Below, piece after piece: positions 6,750 to 14,668 of a DNA stretch of 19,119 nt. Below the pieces are notes generated by a model. That model worked only from the letters and a program-made list of their open reading frames with translations, did not search any database and was not told the DNA's origin. Both the position numbers and the translations under genes were made by a program. The stretch covers positions 1 to 19,119 of the forward strand of contig JAJRTM010000484.1 of assembly GCA_024278285.1 (NCBI GenBank), read 5' to 3'. This DNA comes from Planctomycetota bacterium. Lineage in GTDB: Bacteria > Planctomycetota > Planctomycetia > Planctomycetales > Planctomycetaceae. Within the stretch, counting starts at the first letter, position 1; every line of letters starts with the position of its first letter.

Positions 6750-7049
6750 ATTTGTAGAACGTTGGCGAACATGCTCTAATGTAAGCTTGCGCTTGTTGGT
6801 GAGTTTGCATTCGACAAACAAGGTCTTGGATGTACCGTCTCCTGCTAGTTCAAGGCCAAAAAAGTTTGCAGCTGCATAGTCGTGGATGACAACATCACGT
6901 CCTCGATCCGCAGATGGTGATGTAAGCTCTACTTTCGCTGTTTGCTTAATCACCTCGGATCGCACGACCTCGCGCTTGGCCGCTTCAAATACCGCGATCT
7001 CAAATACCGCGATCTCAAATGCGCGGTCACTGATCTCGCGCAACGGCAA
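6747..7049 (-). pseudogene. Mrr-like restriction endonuclease fragment
   Basis: About 100 residues resembling the N-terminal part of a PD-(D/E)XK restriction endonuclease domain: VELTSPSADRGRDVVIHD (catalytic Asp in GRD) followed by LFVECKLTNKRKL, where ECK would be the E-x-K motif. Similarity ends at RQRST, and the stop codon is supplied by the IS3-type repeat at 6749, so the 3' part was removed by that insertion. The 5' end is uncertain: the start shown is a TTG and the frame is open to a stop at 7097-7095. A 15-bp unit is duplicated in tandem at 6987-7016, giving EIAVF twice. This is a relic, and the family assignment is moderate. Confidence 0.6.
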
Positions 7050-7094
7050 AGATGAGGGCGGTGTCGCATCACTAGGAAGGAGGAAACGTTCTTT

Positions 7095-7372
7095 CTAGGA
7101 ACATGTATCTCGGTCAAGAACTGCATGGATAATTCCCAGTTATCGTAACTGAGATGAGGTCAAAGCTTCATCGTACCAAATACTAATGGCTGCGAATTGG
7201 TGAAATATCATTTTGAGATATACAAGCCTTAGACCCGCAAATTGAATGGCTAACAATGCATGGAATGGTATAAATTTGGATTTTTTCTGCTTCCGTATTG
7301 CTTCCGCGAACAATTTTAAAAGACAACACACGATTTACGAATCTAGTAAGTGCATGATTTTATTTAGAAATT
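7095..7372. other. Non-coding DNA left of the integrative element
   Basis: AT-rich sequence with no convincing gene. One small hairpin is visible at 7137-7151 (CAGTTA-TCG-TAACTG), without a T-run. Confidence 0.4.
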
Positions 7373-7417
7373 TGGCGCACCCGACAGGATTCGAACCTGT
7401 GACCTCTGCCTTCGGAG
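7373..7417 (-). repeat. Left attachment site: 3' fragment of tRNA-Arg(CCG)
   Basis: Read on the minus strand it starts CTCCGAAGGCAGAGGTC (anticodon loop CT-CCG-AA, 3' anticodon stem, variable region). It continues with the T arm ACAGG-TTCGAAT-CCTGT, the acceptor strand CGGGTGC, discriminator G and CCA. The 5' half of the tRNA (D arm, 5' acceptor strand) is absent, so this is not a functional tRNA. Confidence 0.82.
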
Positions 7418-7535
7418 TGCTGATGATTATGGATTATTGCCGTTTCTCTAAATTCCTATAAATTGCATAATATGTTGAAATATTGATAAAATATATGATT
7501 TCGATTGATTGACGTTCCTCAAGGTTCTTGCGTTG

Positions 7536-7553
7536 GTGGTTACTATGTGGTTA
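7536..7553 (+). repeat. Direct repeat, putative integrase arm site (left)
   Basis: GTGGTTACTATGTGGTTA, identical to 18884-18901. Its first part, GGTGGTTACT (7535-7544), is also repeated inverted as AGTAACCACC at 7566-7575, only 23 bp before the integrase start codon. Repeated GTGGTTA units on both arms are what arm-type integrase or excisionase sites look like, and they could also regulate the integrase promoter. Confidence 0.6.
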
Positions 7554-7597
7554 TTTTATTAAAAAAGTAACCACCATATCAACGGGAACGCTAGAAT

Positions 7598-8854
7598 ATG
7601 CCCAAATTGACTAAAACGGTTGTTGATCGCGCTGAACCGGGCCAGGCTGACTACTTCCTTTGGGACGCTGATCTTAAAGGATTTGGCATCAAGGTCGCCA
7701 AGGGTGGGCGCAAGTCTTATGTTTGTAAATACCGTGTTGGCACCGGCAGAAGTGCGCCAACACGGCGGATGACGATTGGTGCGCATGGATCGCCGTGGAC
7801 TGTTGATCAGGCCCGCATTGAAGTGCGTAAATTACTTGGACGCGCTGCAAACGGTGAAGACCCAGCCAAAGAAAAACAGGATGCCAAAAATCAGATTACC
7901 GTTGCAGAGCTTTGCGACCTTTACCTTGAGCAGGGCGTAGCAACCAAGAAGCCAAGCACCATTGCGACCGATAAAGGGCGCATTGAACGGCATATCAAAC
8001 CGTTGCTGGGTAGGAAGCGTGTGCCCGATGTTACCCGTGCGGACATAAAGCGGTTCTTGCAGGATGTTGCCAATGACAAGACTGCCAAAGACGTGAAATC
8101 AGGCTTGAGAGGCCGTGCGATTGTCAGGGGCGGCAAGGGAGCTGCAACGCGCACTGTCGGGTTACTGGGCGGCATCTTTGCCTATGCGTTTGATTGTGGC
8201 CTTATTGAAATCAACCCGGTGCATGGGGTGAAGCGTTTCCCTGACAAGAAGGGCCAGCGCTATCTCAGCCAACAGGAACTTGTTGCCTTGGGGACCGCGC
8301 TTACTGATGGTGAAAAGAATGGTGAGAACCCATTTGCCATTGCGGTAATAAAACTGCTGATCTTCACTGGCGCTCGGAAAAACGAAATTCAGGGCTTGCA
8401 CTGGGATGAAGTTGATTTTCAGTCCGGCTATCTCAGGCTGGCGGATTCCAAAACCGGGCAAAAGGCAATTCCGCTGAATGCCGGTGCGTTAGAAATTTTG
8501 AGCAATCTTGTCAAGCAGGAGGCTTCAGAGTATGTGTTTCCCTCATTTGGTGGCAGCACACATTACGTCGGCACACCCAGGGTCTGGACAAAGATCAGGG
8601 CGGCGGCAGGACTCGATGATGTCCGCCTGCACGATTTACGCCACAGCTTTGCCAGCATCGCGGTCTCAGGCGGCGCAAGCCTTCCTATCATCGGAGCGCT
8701 GCTTGGCCACTCAGACAGCTCTACAACGCAGCGTTACGCTCATTTACAGGATGACCCCTTAAAGGCTGCCAGCGATGCAGTGGGCAGTAAGATTGCAGCC
8801 GCGTTGTCTGGTGGCGGCAATGCGGTCGTGGTGAATGCAGAACGCCGCCGATGA
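7598..8854 (+). CDS. Tyrosine site-specific integrase (DUF4102 type)
   Basis: A 418-residue integrase expected to insert and, with an excisionase, excise the element at the tRNA-Arg gene. The N-terminal arm-binding domain (about residues 1-90) shows the family pattern YFLWDADLKGFGIKV and TIGAHGSPWTVDQAR. A SAM-like core-binding domain follows (about 100-215). The catalytic domain has Arg in FTGARKNEI, Lys in DSKTGQKAIPL, HDLRH (His and Arg), LLGHS and the nucleophile Tyr in TTQRYAHL, so the active site is complete. The gene reads away from the left attachment site. Since the tRNA is on the minus strand, the integrase lies at the end far from where the intact tRNA should be, which is less common than the tRNA-proximal layout. 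Confidence 0.93.
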   Translation: MPKLTKTVVDRAEPGQADYFLWDADLKGFGIKVAKGGRKSYVCKYRVGTGRSAPTRRMTIGAHGSPWTVDQARIEVRKLLGRAANGEDPAKEKQDAKNQITVAELCDLYLEQGVATKKPSTIATDKGRIERHIKPLLGRKRVPDVTRADIKRFLQDVANDKTAKDVKSGLRGRAIVRGGKGAATRTVGLLGGIFAYAFDCGLIEINPVHGVKRFPDKKGQRYLSQQELVALGTALTDGEKNGENPFAIAVIKLLIFTGARKNEIQGLHWDEVDFQSGYLRLADSKTGQKAIPLNAGALEILSNLVKQEASEYVFPSFGGSTHYVGTPRVWTKIRAAAGLDDVRLHDLRHSFASIAVSGGASLPIIGALLGHSDSSTTQRYAHLQDDPLKAASDAVGSKIAAALSGGGNAVVVNAERRR

Positions 8855-9241
8855 TGTATTTTCCATGCAACCAGAACAACAATTTGCTTTTCCCAGAGCC
8901 ACCTTCGCACCTCTCCACGGTTGGGGAAGGTGGATTTGGGGGAAGCAAAGGCTTTTCTTGGTGAATCTGAGTGAAGTTAAAAATAACAGTGATTACAAAG
9001 GTTTGAATTCAACATGGAACACTTCAAAAATCCTGACACCAAAAACCTCAAGTGAACGCAGTCACTTAACCCCCGCCCGTGTTGTTCCTTTATCTTGTCC
9101 TCACCCCAACCCCTGCTCCCTCCGCACCTATCCATCTCAATCACCTAGCAAGCCGATCTCTATTATACCAAATTTCTCGCGCATGATATAATTCTGCTAG
9201 ACAAATGGAACGACTTTTTATCCCTGCTGGATACCTGTGAA
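8855..9241. other. Intergenic region after the integrase
   Basis: No supported gene. An imperfect hairpin with outer arms CCACCTTC (8899-8906) and GAAGGTGG (8926-8933) follows the integrase; it lacks a T-run, so intrinsic termination is doubtful. The rest is pyrimidine-rich, then AT-rich towards the next gene. Confidence 0.45.
9163..9192 (+). promoter_or_regulatory. Candidate promoter of the cargo operon
   Basis: TTATAC (9163-9168) and TATAAT (9187-9192) are separated by 18 nt, about 50 bp before the first cargo gene. The -10 is perfect and the -35 is weak, compatible with an activated or modest promoter. Confidence 0.4.
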
Positions 9242-9985
9242 ATGGTTGATGAAAATCACGTACAATTCGGAATTTCAAATCAAGAAATTGACAACGAATT
9301 GAGCAAGACTTTCAAAGAAAATCCGACAATCAAAAACTACGTTGAACTACGGCGAAATAATACAGACAAAAAAATTGAAGTGGCAATTTCTGGCGGCCTG
9401 GACTGGTTGCTAACAAACGAAAATAAGCTGAAAAAATACGGAATTGAACCGGCGTTGTTTGCCAAAACTCTTGATGCTGACCCGAAGGCCATTTCAGAAT
9501 TGTGCCTGCAACTTCTTGAATTGCTCATTGAGCGTGAAAATGCGGAATCGTCAGGAGAGACACATCTGGTGGGACGAGGCAAGGCGATTAGCAATAGCTT
9601 GGTCAACCATTTCATCAATACAATGTTGGACGCCCTGAGCTGGAATGATGATCTTTGTCTGCCCCGTGACTTAATCGTGTTAATCCGTCACCAACTTGGC
9701 GGTGATGCGAACAATGCAATTGCCAAGCGTCAAAAATCGAATGAACTGCGATCCCATGCATATACTATTGGCGCACAATTGCTTGAGCGGGATAAAACAC
9801 TTTCCATCAGGAAAGTTGCTTCCATTTTGAAAGTCAACGTTTCAACAATATCTCGAATGTATCCAGAAAACTCATTGCAAGAAGAAGCGAAAGCATTCCT
9901 TGAAACCTTGAAGTCAGTCACAAAATCTGAAACGCCCTTTGCTGACATTATTAAAAGACACCCGAAGAATTCCCGGCCAGAATAG
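9242..9985 (+). CDS. Hypothetical protein with C-terminal helix-turn-helix
   Basis: I do not recognise the family of this 247-residue protein. It is soluble, mostly helical and charged. Near residues 180-200 the text LSIRKVASILKVNVSTISRMYP has the spacing of a resolvase/Hin-like helix-turn-helix, so DNA binding is likely. The central part (LIVLIRHQLGGDANNAIAKRQ) has no motif I can name. It is the first gene of the plus-strand cargo, followed by a HTH protein, an HTH/zinc-ribbon protein and a second recombinase, which suggests a role in controlling recombination or expression of the element. No strong ribosome-binding site precedes the ATG at 9242, so the start is uncertain. Confidence 0.65.
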   Translation: MVDENHVQFGISNQEIDNELSKTFKENPTIKNYVELRRNNTDKKIEVAISGGLDWLLTNENKLKKYGIEPALFAKTLDADPKAISELCLQLLELLIERENAESSGETHLVGRGKAISNSLVNHFINTMLDALSWNDDLCLPRDLIVLIRHQLGGDANNAIAKRQKSNELRSHAYTIGAQLLERDKTLSIRKVASILKVNVSTISRMYPENSLQEEAKAFLETLKSVTKSETPFADIIKRHPKNSRPE

Positions 9986-10080
9986 TGTTGTATTCCAAAG
10001 TACGTGCGCAACGCCACTCGGGATTGATAGTGATTCCCTCACCTGCCGGGGTTGTCCGGCTCATTCATGGTGATGGAATA

Positions 10081-10296
10081 ATGACCACGCAAAATCCTTT
10101 GGTTCTAAATGCTGGCGAAACGGCTAAGCGTTTGGGACTTTCAATCAGCACACTTGCGAAAATGCGGCTTTATGGCACCGGGCCGGTTTATTCAAAACTT
10201 GGCCGCCGGGTGGTTTATCGGCTGGAAGACCTTGAGCGTTGGATTGAACAAAACCGGTTTCAATCCACATCGGAATATTCTTCAAAACTGGTTTAA
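10081..10296 (+). CDS. AlpA-like helix-turn-helix protein (possible excisionase)
   Basis: A 71-residue MerR/AlpA-like winged helix protein: LNAGETAKRLGLSISTLAKMRLYGTG, then YSKLGRRVVYRLEDLERWIEQNR, the standard layout of HTH_17/excisionase-type domains. The ATG at 10081 is preferred because the domain begins right after it; an upstream GTG at 9985, overlapping the previous stop codon, would add 32 residues of low-complexity sequence without homology. In small integrative elements such proteins act as recombination directionality factors or as activators of the integrase gene. Which of the two recombinases it serves cannot be told. Confidence 0.75.
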   Translation: MTTQNPLVLNAGETAKRLGLSISTLAKMRLYGTGPVYSKLGRRVVYRLEDLERWIEQNRFQSTSEYSSKLV

Positions 10297-10302
10297 GGCG
10301 CT

Positions 10303-10815
10303 ATGGCCACGGCTAAAAGACGCAAGCCTGACTTGAGGCGGATTCGAACCAGTAAAACCTATACTTTGCGAAAGATTGCAACAACGCTGGATCGCGACAT
10401 CGCAACCATTCGTTCATGGGTGAAAAACGGTTTGCCGCTTCTTAGTGATCAAACGCCCGCGCTGGTGTTGGGTATTGAACTCAAAGCCTGGTTGCAACAG
10501 GCATGGTCTTTGAAAAAGAGCAAATGCCAGCCAGATGAGCTGTTTTGCTTCAAATGCAGAAAGCCGCGCAAGACAAAGGCAGGCAGTGTTCACATTGCCA
10601 GGCGCAACGAAAAAATCGTGTCAGTCAAAGGTCGGTGTGCTGTTTGTAATACCAGAATGAACCAGGCCCGCTCACTGTCAAACCTGGCAGAACTGCAATT
10701 ATTATTCGATGCGCCAACGCCTCAAATGCCAAGCCTATCAGAGCACAGTAATGCCAGTGACAGGCATACATTCAGGCAGCAAGCAAACATGAGCAGCAGG
10801 AGCGTAAAAAAATGA
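10303..10815 (+). CDS. Helix-turn-helix / zinc-ribbon protein preceding recombinase
   Basis: A 170-residue protein. Residues about 20-65 form a DNA-binding helix-turn-helix (YTLRKIATTLDRDIATIRSWVKNGLPLL). Residues about 85-125 form a putative zinc ribbon with paired cysteines CFKC and CAVC about 30 residues apart. The C-terminus is rich in Ser, Gln and His and probably disordered. It starts 6 nt after the AlpA-like gene and overlaps the recombinase gene by 4 bp (ATGA), so the three genes are translationally coupled. This implies it works with the recombinase, perhaps as an accessory DNA-binding subunit. I cannot name a characterised family. Confidence 0.75.
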   Translation: MATAKRRKPDLRRIRTSKTYTLRKIATTLDRDIATIRSWVKNGLPLLSDQTPALVLGIELKAWLQQAWSLKKSKCQPDELFCFKCRKPRKTKAGSVHIARRNEKIVSVKGRCAVCNTRMNQARSLSNLAELQLLFDAPTPQMPSLSEHSNASDRHTFRQQANMSSRSVKK

Positions 10816-11867
10816 CGAAAAGAAACCCTGACAATGAGCGCATTAAACTTCGATATTTTGAGTTTCTCAAACAAGCTGATGGTAAATCTGAAGCCACCAT
10901 CAGGCAGGTTGAAAAGGCAATATTGCGGTTTGAAGAATTTACCAGATTTGCCGACTTGAAAACCTTCAACCAGAAACAGGCCAACGGTTTCAAGGATCAT
11001 ATGGCCGGTCAAAAGCTTGCACCTGCCACCATTTTAACCGCTTTGAACAACCTCAAACGATTTCTTTTCTGGCTGTGCCTGCAACCGGGCTTCAAAACGG
11101 CGATAAACCGAACAGATATTGAATATCTGAACCTGCCGGAAAAGGACATCAGAGCGGCAACGGCAGCGACAGACAGGCCGCACCCGTCATTGCAGATGAT
11201 TAAAAATGTGGTTGAGCACATGCCTAACAAAACGGCGATTGAGAAGCGCAACCGGGCGCTAATCGCATTCACGGCCATAACCGGCATTCGCGATGGGGCG
11301 CTGATCTCCTTGAAACTGAAACACTTTGACAGGGCAAGAATGCTGATCTTGCAAAACCCGCTGGAAGTGAGCACAAAGTTCTCAAAGCGAATTGATACAT
11401 TCCTGTTTCCGCTCAATGAACAGTTTGAACGGATTTTTCTTGACTGGGTGGATTATCTCAAAAAGCACAAATTTTTTGCCGATCATGAACCGCTGTTCCC
11501 AAAAACCGTCCTTGGCCATGATGACAATGACTGCTTTACTCCGGCCGGATTATCGCGCCAGCACTGGGCCAATGCATCGCCGGTGCGCGCCATATTCAAG
11601 ACAGCTTTTGCCAATGCCGGCCTGCCAGCCTTCACCCCGCACGGTTTCCGCCATATGATCGTTGCGGAAATGTACGCCCGTAATCTGTCAGTGGTACAGT
11701 TCAAAGCCTGGAGCCAGAACCTTGGCCACGAAGGCGCAATGACGACGCTGACCAGCTACGGCAAATTATCATTGCATGAACAGGGGGAGCTAGTGCGGCA
11801 ATTTCGAGGGCAGAATAGGGATGACTTAGTTGAAGAAATCCGTAAATTGGTAAATAAAAATCAATAG
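10812..11867 (+). CDS. Second tyrosine recombinase (XerC/D-like)
   Basis: A 351-residue tyrosine recombinase unlike the DUF4102 integrase at the left end. A SAM-like core-binding domain spans about residues 10-105 (RQVEKAILRFEEFTRF, LAPATILTALNNLKRFLFWL). The catalytic domain shows Arg in TAITGIRDGALISLKL, a beta-hairpin Lys region at TKFSKRIDTF, HGFRHM (His and Arg), NLGHEGAMTTL and the nucleophile Tyr in TSYGKL, so it looks active. It is coupled to the upstream HTH/zinc-ribbon gene and lies 59 bp before the methyltransferase gene. It could drive a second recombination reaction, such as cassette capture, or may be a remnant of an older cargo module. Its target is unknown. Confidence 0.88.
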   Translation: MTKRNPDNERIKLRYFEFLKQADGKSEATIRQVEKAILRFEEFTRFADLKTFNQKQANGFKDHMAGQKLAPATILTALNNLKRFLFWLCLQPGFKTAINRTDIEYLNLPEKDIRAATAATDRPHPSLQMIKNVVEHMPNKTAIEKRNRALIAFTAITGIRDGALISLKLKHFDRARMLILQNPLEVSTKFSKRIDTFLFPLNEQFERIFLDWVDYLKKHKFFADHEPLFPKTVLGHDDNDCFTPAGLSRQHWANASPVRAIFKTAFANAGLPAFTPHGFRHMIVAEMYARNLSVVQFKAWSQNLGHEGAMTTLTSYGKLSLHEQGELVRQFRGQNRDDLVEEIRKLVNKNQ

Positions 11868-11882
11868 GGGATAGTGCCGGTC

Positions 11883-11930
11883 ATGATTGAGCTGACAGAA
11901 CGAAACCATGAGGCATTAGCAGGCATATGA
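11883..11930 (+). CDS. 15-codon reading frame overlapping the methyltransferase start
   Basis: Encodes MIELTERNHEALAGI and stops in ATGA, where the ATG at 11927 is the methyltransferase start. The ATG at 11883 has a purine-rich GGGGATAG stretch upstream. It could be a coupling leader, or the surviving N-terminus of a small antitoxin-like protein, since I recall proteins that begin with a similar MIxLTExQ text. Whether it is translated is unknown. Confidence 0.3.
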   Translation: MIELTERNHEALAGI

Positions 11931-14668
11931 ACGCCGTCGAGATTGAGGAAGCCATATCGGCGCTTGCTGAACAGCCATTCAATGCGGCTGAATACCCCTA
12001 TGCCTTCCTTGAAGCTTTCGGTAACAAGAAAACAACGATCAAACGCCTGCGTTCTGGTACCTCCAACAAATCTGATCTGGGCGGGGTGCTTCAGACCAGT
12101 AATATTCACATCAAGACATGCACGGAAGGCGAAGTTACCAAAACCCTTGAGGCCTTGAAGGTCAGCCCGGCCACTACCAAAGCCAAGGCCAAATTTGTGC
12201 TGGCAACGGACGGGATTGATCTGGAGGCCGAGGACCTTAACAGCGGCGAGACCATTGCCTGTGCTTATAAGGACTTTCCTGATCATTTTGGCTTTTTTCT
12301 AAGCCTTGCGGGCATCAGCACGGTTCAACAAATTCGCGAAAGCTCGTTTGATATTCGCGCCACTGCCCGTCTCAACAAGCTCTATGTTGAGTTGCTGAAG
12401 AACAATCCTGACTGGGGCACGGCTGAGCGCCGCTCGGAAATGAACCATTTTATTGCGCGGCTAATCTTCTGTTTTTTTGCCGAAGATACAGACATTTTTA
12501 CCGGTGACAATCTGTTCACCGCTACCATTGACCAGATGAGCGCGCGGGATTCGTCAAACACCCATGAAGTGATCAACGAAATATTTCGTGCCATGAACAC
12601 GGAAATCAAGGAGCGCAAGGGAGCAAATCTGCCACGCTGGGCTGATGCTTTTCCTTATGTGAATGGCGGGCTGTTTTCGGGCAGCACCGAGGCGCCACAA
12701 TTTTCCAGGATTGCCCGATCGTTTTTCCTGCATATAGGCAATCTGGATTGGCAGAAAATCAATCCTGATATTTTCGGTTCGATGATCCAGGCAGTGGCCG
12801 ATGATGAGGAGCGCGGCGCGCTGGGCATGCACTACACCTCTGTGCCGAATATTCTAAAGGTGCTGAACCCGCTGTTTCTGGATGATCTGCGCCGCCAACT
12901 GGAGGAGGCTGGAGACAATGCCCGCAAGCTCCTGAACCTGCGCAAGCGCATGGCGAAAATCCGTGTGTTTGACCCGGCCTGTGGTTCAGGTAATTTTCTG
13001 GTGATTGCTTATAAAGAGATGCGCGCCATTGAATTTGAGATCAACCAGCGGCGTGGGGAAACCCATCTGGGATCGGAAATTCCACTAACCAATTTCAGAG
13101 GCATTGAGCTGCGCGATTTCCCCGCTGAAATTGCCCGGTTGGCGTTGATTATTGCCGAATACCAGTGTGACGTGAATTATCGCGGGCAAAAGGAAGCGCT
13201 GATTGAATTTCTGCCGCTTGATTCAGAAAACTGGATCACCTGCGGCAATGCGCTGCGGCTCGATTGGCTGTCGATCTGCCCACCGACAGAAACCAGCGTC
13301 AGACATCGCGCCGAAGACCTCTTTGCCACGCCGCTGGATCAGGCCGAGATTGATTTTGAGAACGAAGGCGGCGAAACCTACATCTGTGGCAACCCGCCTT
13401 ATTTGGGGAGCCAGGATCAAACTCCTGAGCAAAAAAGAGATTTGGAAGCTGCATTCCAAGGAGCGATCAAATCTACGAAGTCGGCAGACTATGTATCTGG
13501 TTGGTTCATCAATGCCCGTCGCTACGTGGCGGAGCATGGCGGTTTGTTTGCGTTCGTAACAACAAATAGTATCTGTCAAGGTCGGCAGGTGGCGCTATTT
13601 TGGCCTGCGTTTTTGAGGGACGATCTCGAAATTAGGTTTGCTGAACCATCATTTCTTTGGAGCAATCTCGCATCTAAAAAGGCAGCGGTAATTGTTTCAA
13701 TTATTGGGGTTGGCCAGAAATCCAACACGCCAAAGAAACTTTTTGATGCGGGACATGTCTTAACGGCAAACTATATCGGCCCGTATTTAGTCCCAGATCA
13801 AGACACCATTGTTGCCAGCTCTAGGAAAGTGCTTTCAGACTTAACTCCAATGACCAACGGCTCCATGCCGAATGACAACGGAGGTTTGCTATTCAACGTC
13901 GAAGAGTATCGTGATCTCGTATCGGAAAGCCCTGAAGCCGCAAGCTTCTGTCGAAAATTTCTGGGATCAAACGACAGCATCCAAGGTGACATGAGATATT
14001 GCCTGTGGATTGTTGATGACAGCTTAGAAGCCGCAAAAAAAATCCCGGAAATAGAGCGAAGAATCGATGTAGTTCGTAAACACCGCCTAAAAAGCGATCG
14101 TGCTGAAACAAACGCTTTGGCCGAAACTGCTCATGCTTTCGGGGAGCGCCGTCACCGAAACGGAAATGCCCTACTGGTTCCTCGGCATAGCTCCGAAAAC
14201 CGTCCATATCTACCTTCAGTGTTGGTGAATGGTTTGACGGTTGTCGGCGATAGCGCCATCGCTATGTACGGTCTTCGATTTTGTGACTTCGCCATTTTCT
14301 CATCACGTATACATTTGGTTTGGGCCGCAACGGTTTGCGGTAAGATCAAGGAGGATTATCGCTATTCCAACACCCTCGGCTGGAACACTTTCCCCGTGCC
14401 GAAACTCACCGAAAAGAACAAAGCCGACCTAACACAGTGCGCCGAGAACATTTTACTAGCCCGCGAAGCCCATTTCCCCGCCACCATCGCCGACCTCTAC
14501 AAGCCCGACGCCATGCCCGAAAATCTGCACGCCGCCCACGCCCACAATGACGAAGTGCTGGAACGCATCTACATAGGCCGCCGCTTCAAAAACGATACCG
14601 AGCGGCTGGAAAAATTATTTGAGATGTATACGAAGATGACAACGAAAGCGGTCGCGAATGGCATTTGA
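11927..14668 (+). CDS. MmeI-like class I SAM-dependent DNA methyltransferase
   Basis: A 913-residue member of the MmeI/COG1002 group, which methylates adenine N6 in a specific DNA sequence. In order: an N-terminal domain at the place of the MmeI nuclease (residues 1-110; DLGGVLQTSNIHIKT lacks a clear E-x-K), a helical spacer (NHFIARLIFCFFAEDTDIF near 170-195, YVNGGLFSG near 245), the methyltransferase core with SAM motif FDPACGSGNF near 347 and catalytic NPPY near 489, a target-recognition region (about 500-800) and a C-terminal helical domain. The catalytic motifs are intact. It is first in a four-gene coupled operon and overlaps the next gene by 11 bp. The region around 13420-14350 looks more AT-rich than both flanks, suggesting an exchanged recognition domain. 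The likely job is host modification plus sequence recognition for the downstream nuclease and helicase genes. Confidence 0.88.
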   Translation: MNAVEIEEAISALAEQPFNAAEYPYAFLEAFGNKKTTIKRLRSGTSNKSDLGGVLQTSNIHIKTCTEGEVTKTLEALKVSPATTKAKAKFVLATDGIDLEAEDLNSGETIACAYKDFPDHFGFFLSLAGISTVQQIRESSFDIRATARLNKLYVELLKNNPDWGTAERRSEMNHFIARLIFCFFAEDTDIFTGDNLFTATIDQMSARDSSNTHEVINEIFRAMNTEIKERKGANLPRWADAFPYVNGGLFSGSTEAPQFSRIARSFFLHIGNLDWQKINPDIFGSMIQAVADDEERGALGMHYTSVPNILKVLNPLFLDDLRRQLEEAGDNARKLLNLRKRMAKIRVFDPACGSGNFLVIAYKEMRAIEFEINQRRGETHLGSEIPLTNFRGIELRDFPAEIARLALIIAEYQCDVNYRGQKEALIEFLPLDSENWITCGNALRLDWLSICPPTETSVRHRAEDLFATPLDQAEIDFENEGGETYICGNPPYLGSQDQTPEQKRDLEAAFQGAIKSTKSADYVSGWFINARRYVAEHGGLFAFVTTNSICQGRQVALFWPAFLRDDLEIRFAEPSFLWSNLASKKAAVIVSIIGVGQKSNTPKKLFDAGHVLTANYIGPYLVPDQDTIVASSRKVLSDLTPMTNGSMPNDNGGLLFNVEEYRDLVSESPEAASFCRKFLGSNDSIQGDMRYCLWIVDDSLEAAKKIPEIERRIDVVRKHRLKSDRAETNALAETAHAFGERRHRNGNALLVPRHSSENRPYLPSVLVNGLTVVGDSAIAMYGLRFCDFAIFSSRIHLVWAATVCGKIKEDYRYSNTLGWNTFPVPKLTEKNKADLTQCAENILLAREAHFPATIADLYKPDAMPENLHAAHAHNDEVLERIYIGRRFKNDTERLEKLFEMYTKMTTKAVANGI

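Noticed and set aside
6987..7016. A CRISPR-like or iteron repeat
   Set aside because: It is a simple two-copy 15-bp tandem duplication inside a broken gene, with no spacers or further units.
7140..7331. A 63-codon minus-strand frame left of the att site
   Set aside because: AT-rich, no ribosome-binding site, no recognisable domain.
7373..7417. A functional tRNA gene
   Set aside because: Only the anticodon-loop-to-CCA part is present. The 5' acceptor strand and D arm are missing, so it is an attachment-site remnant. The same applies to 18951-18995.
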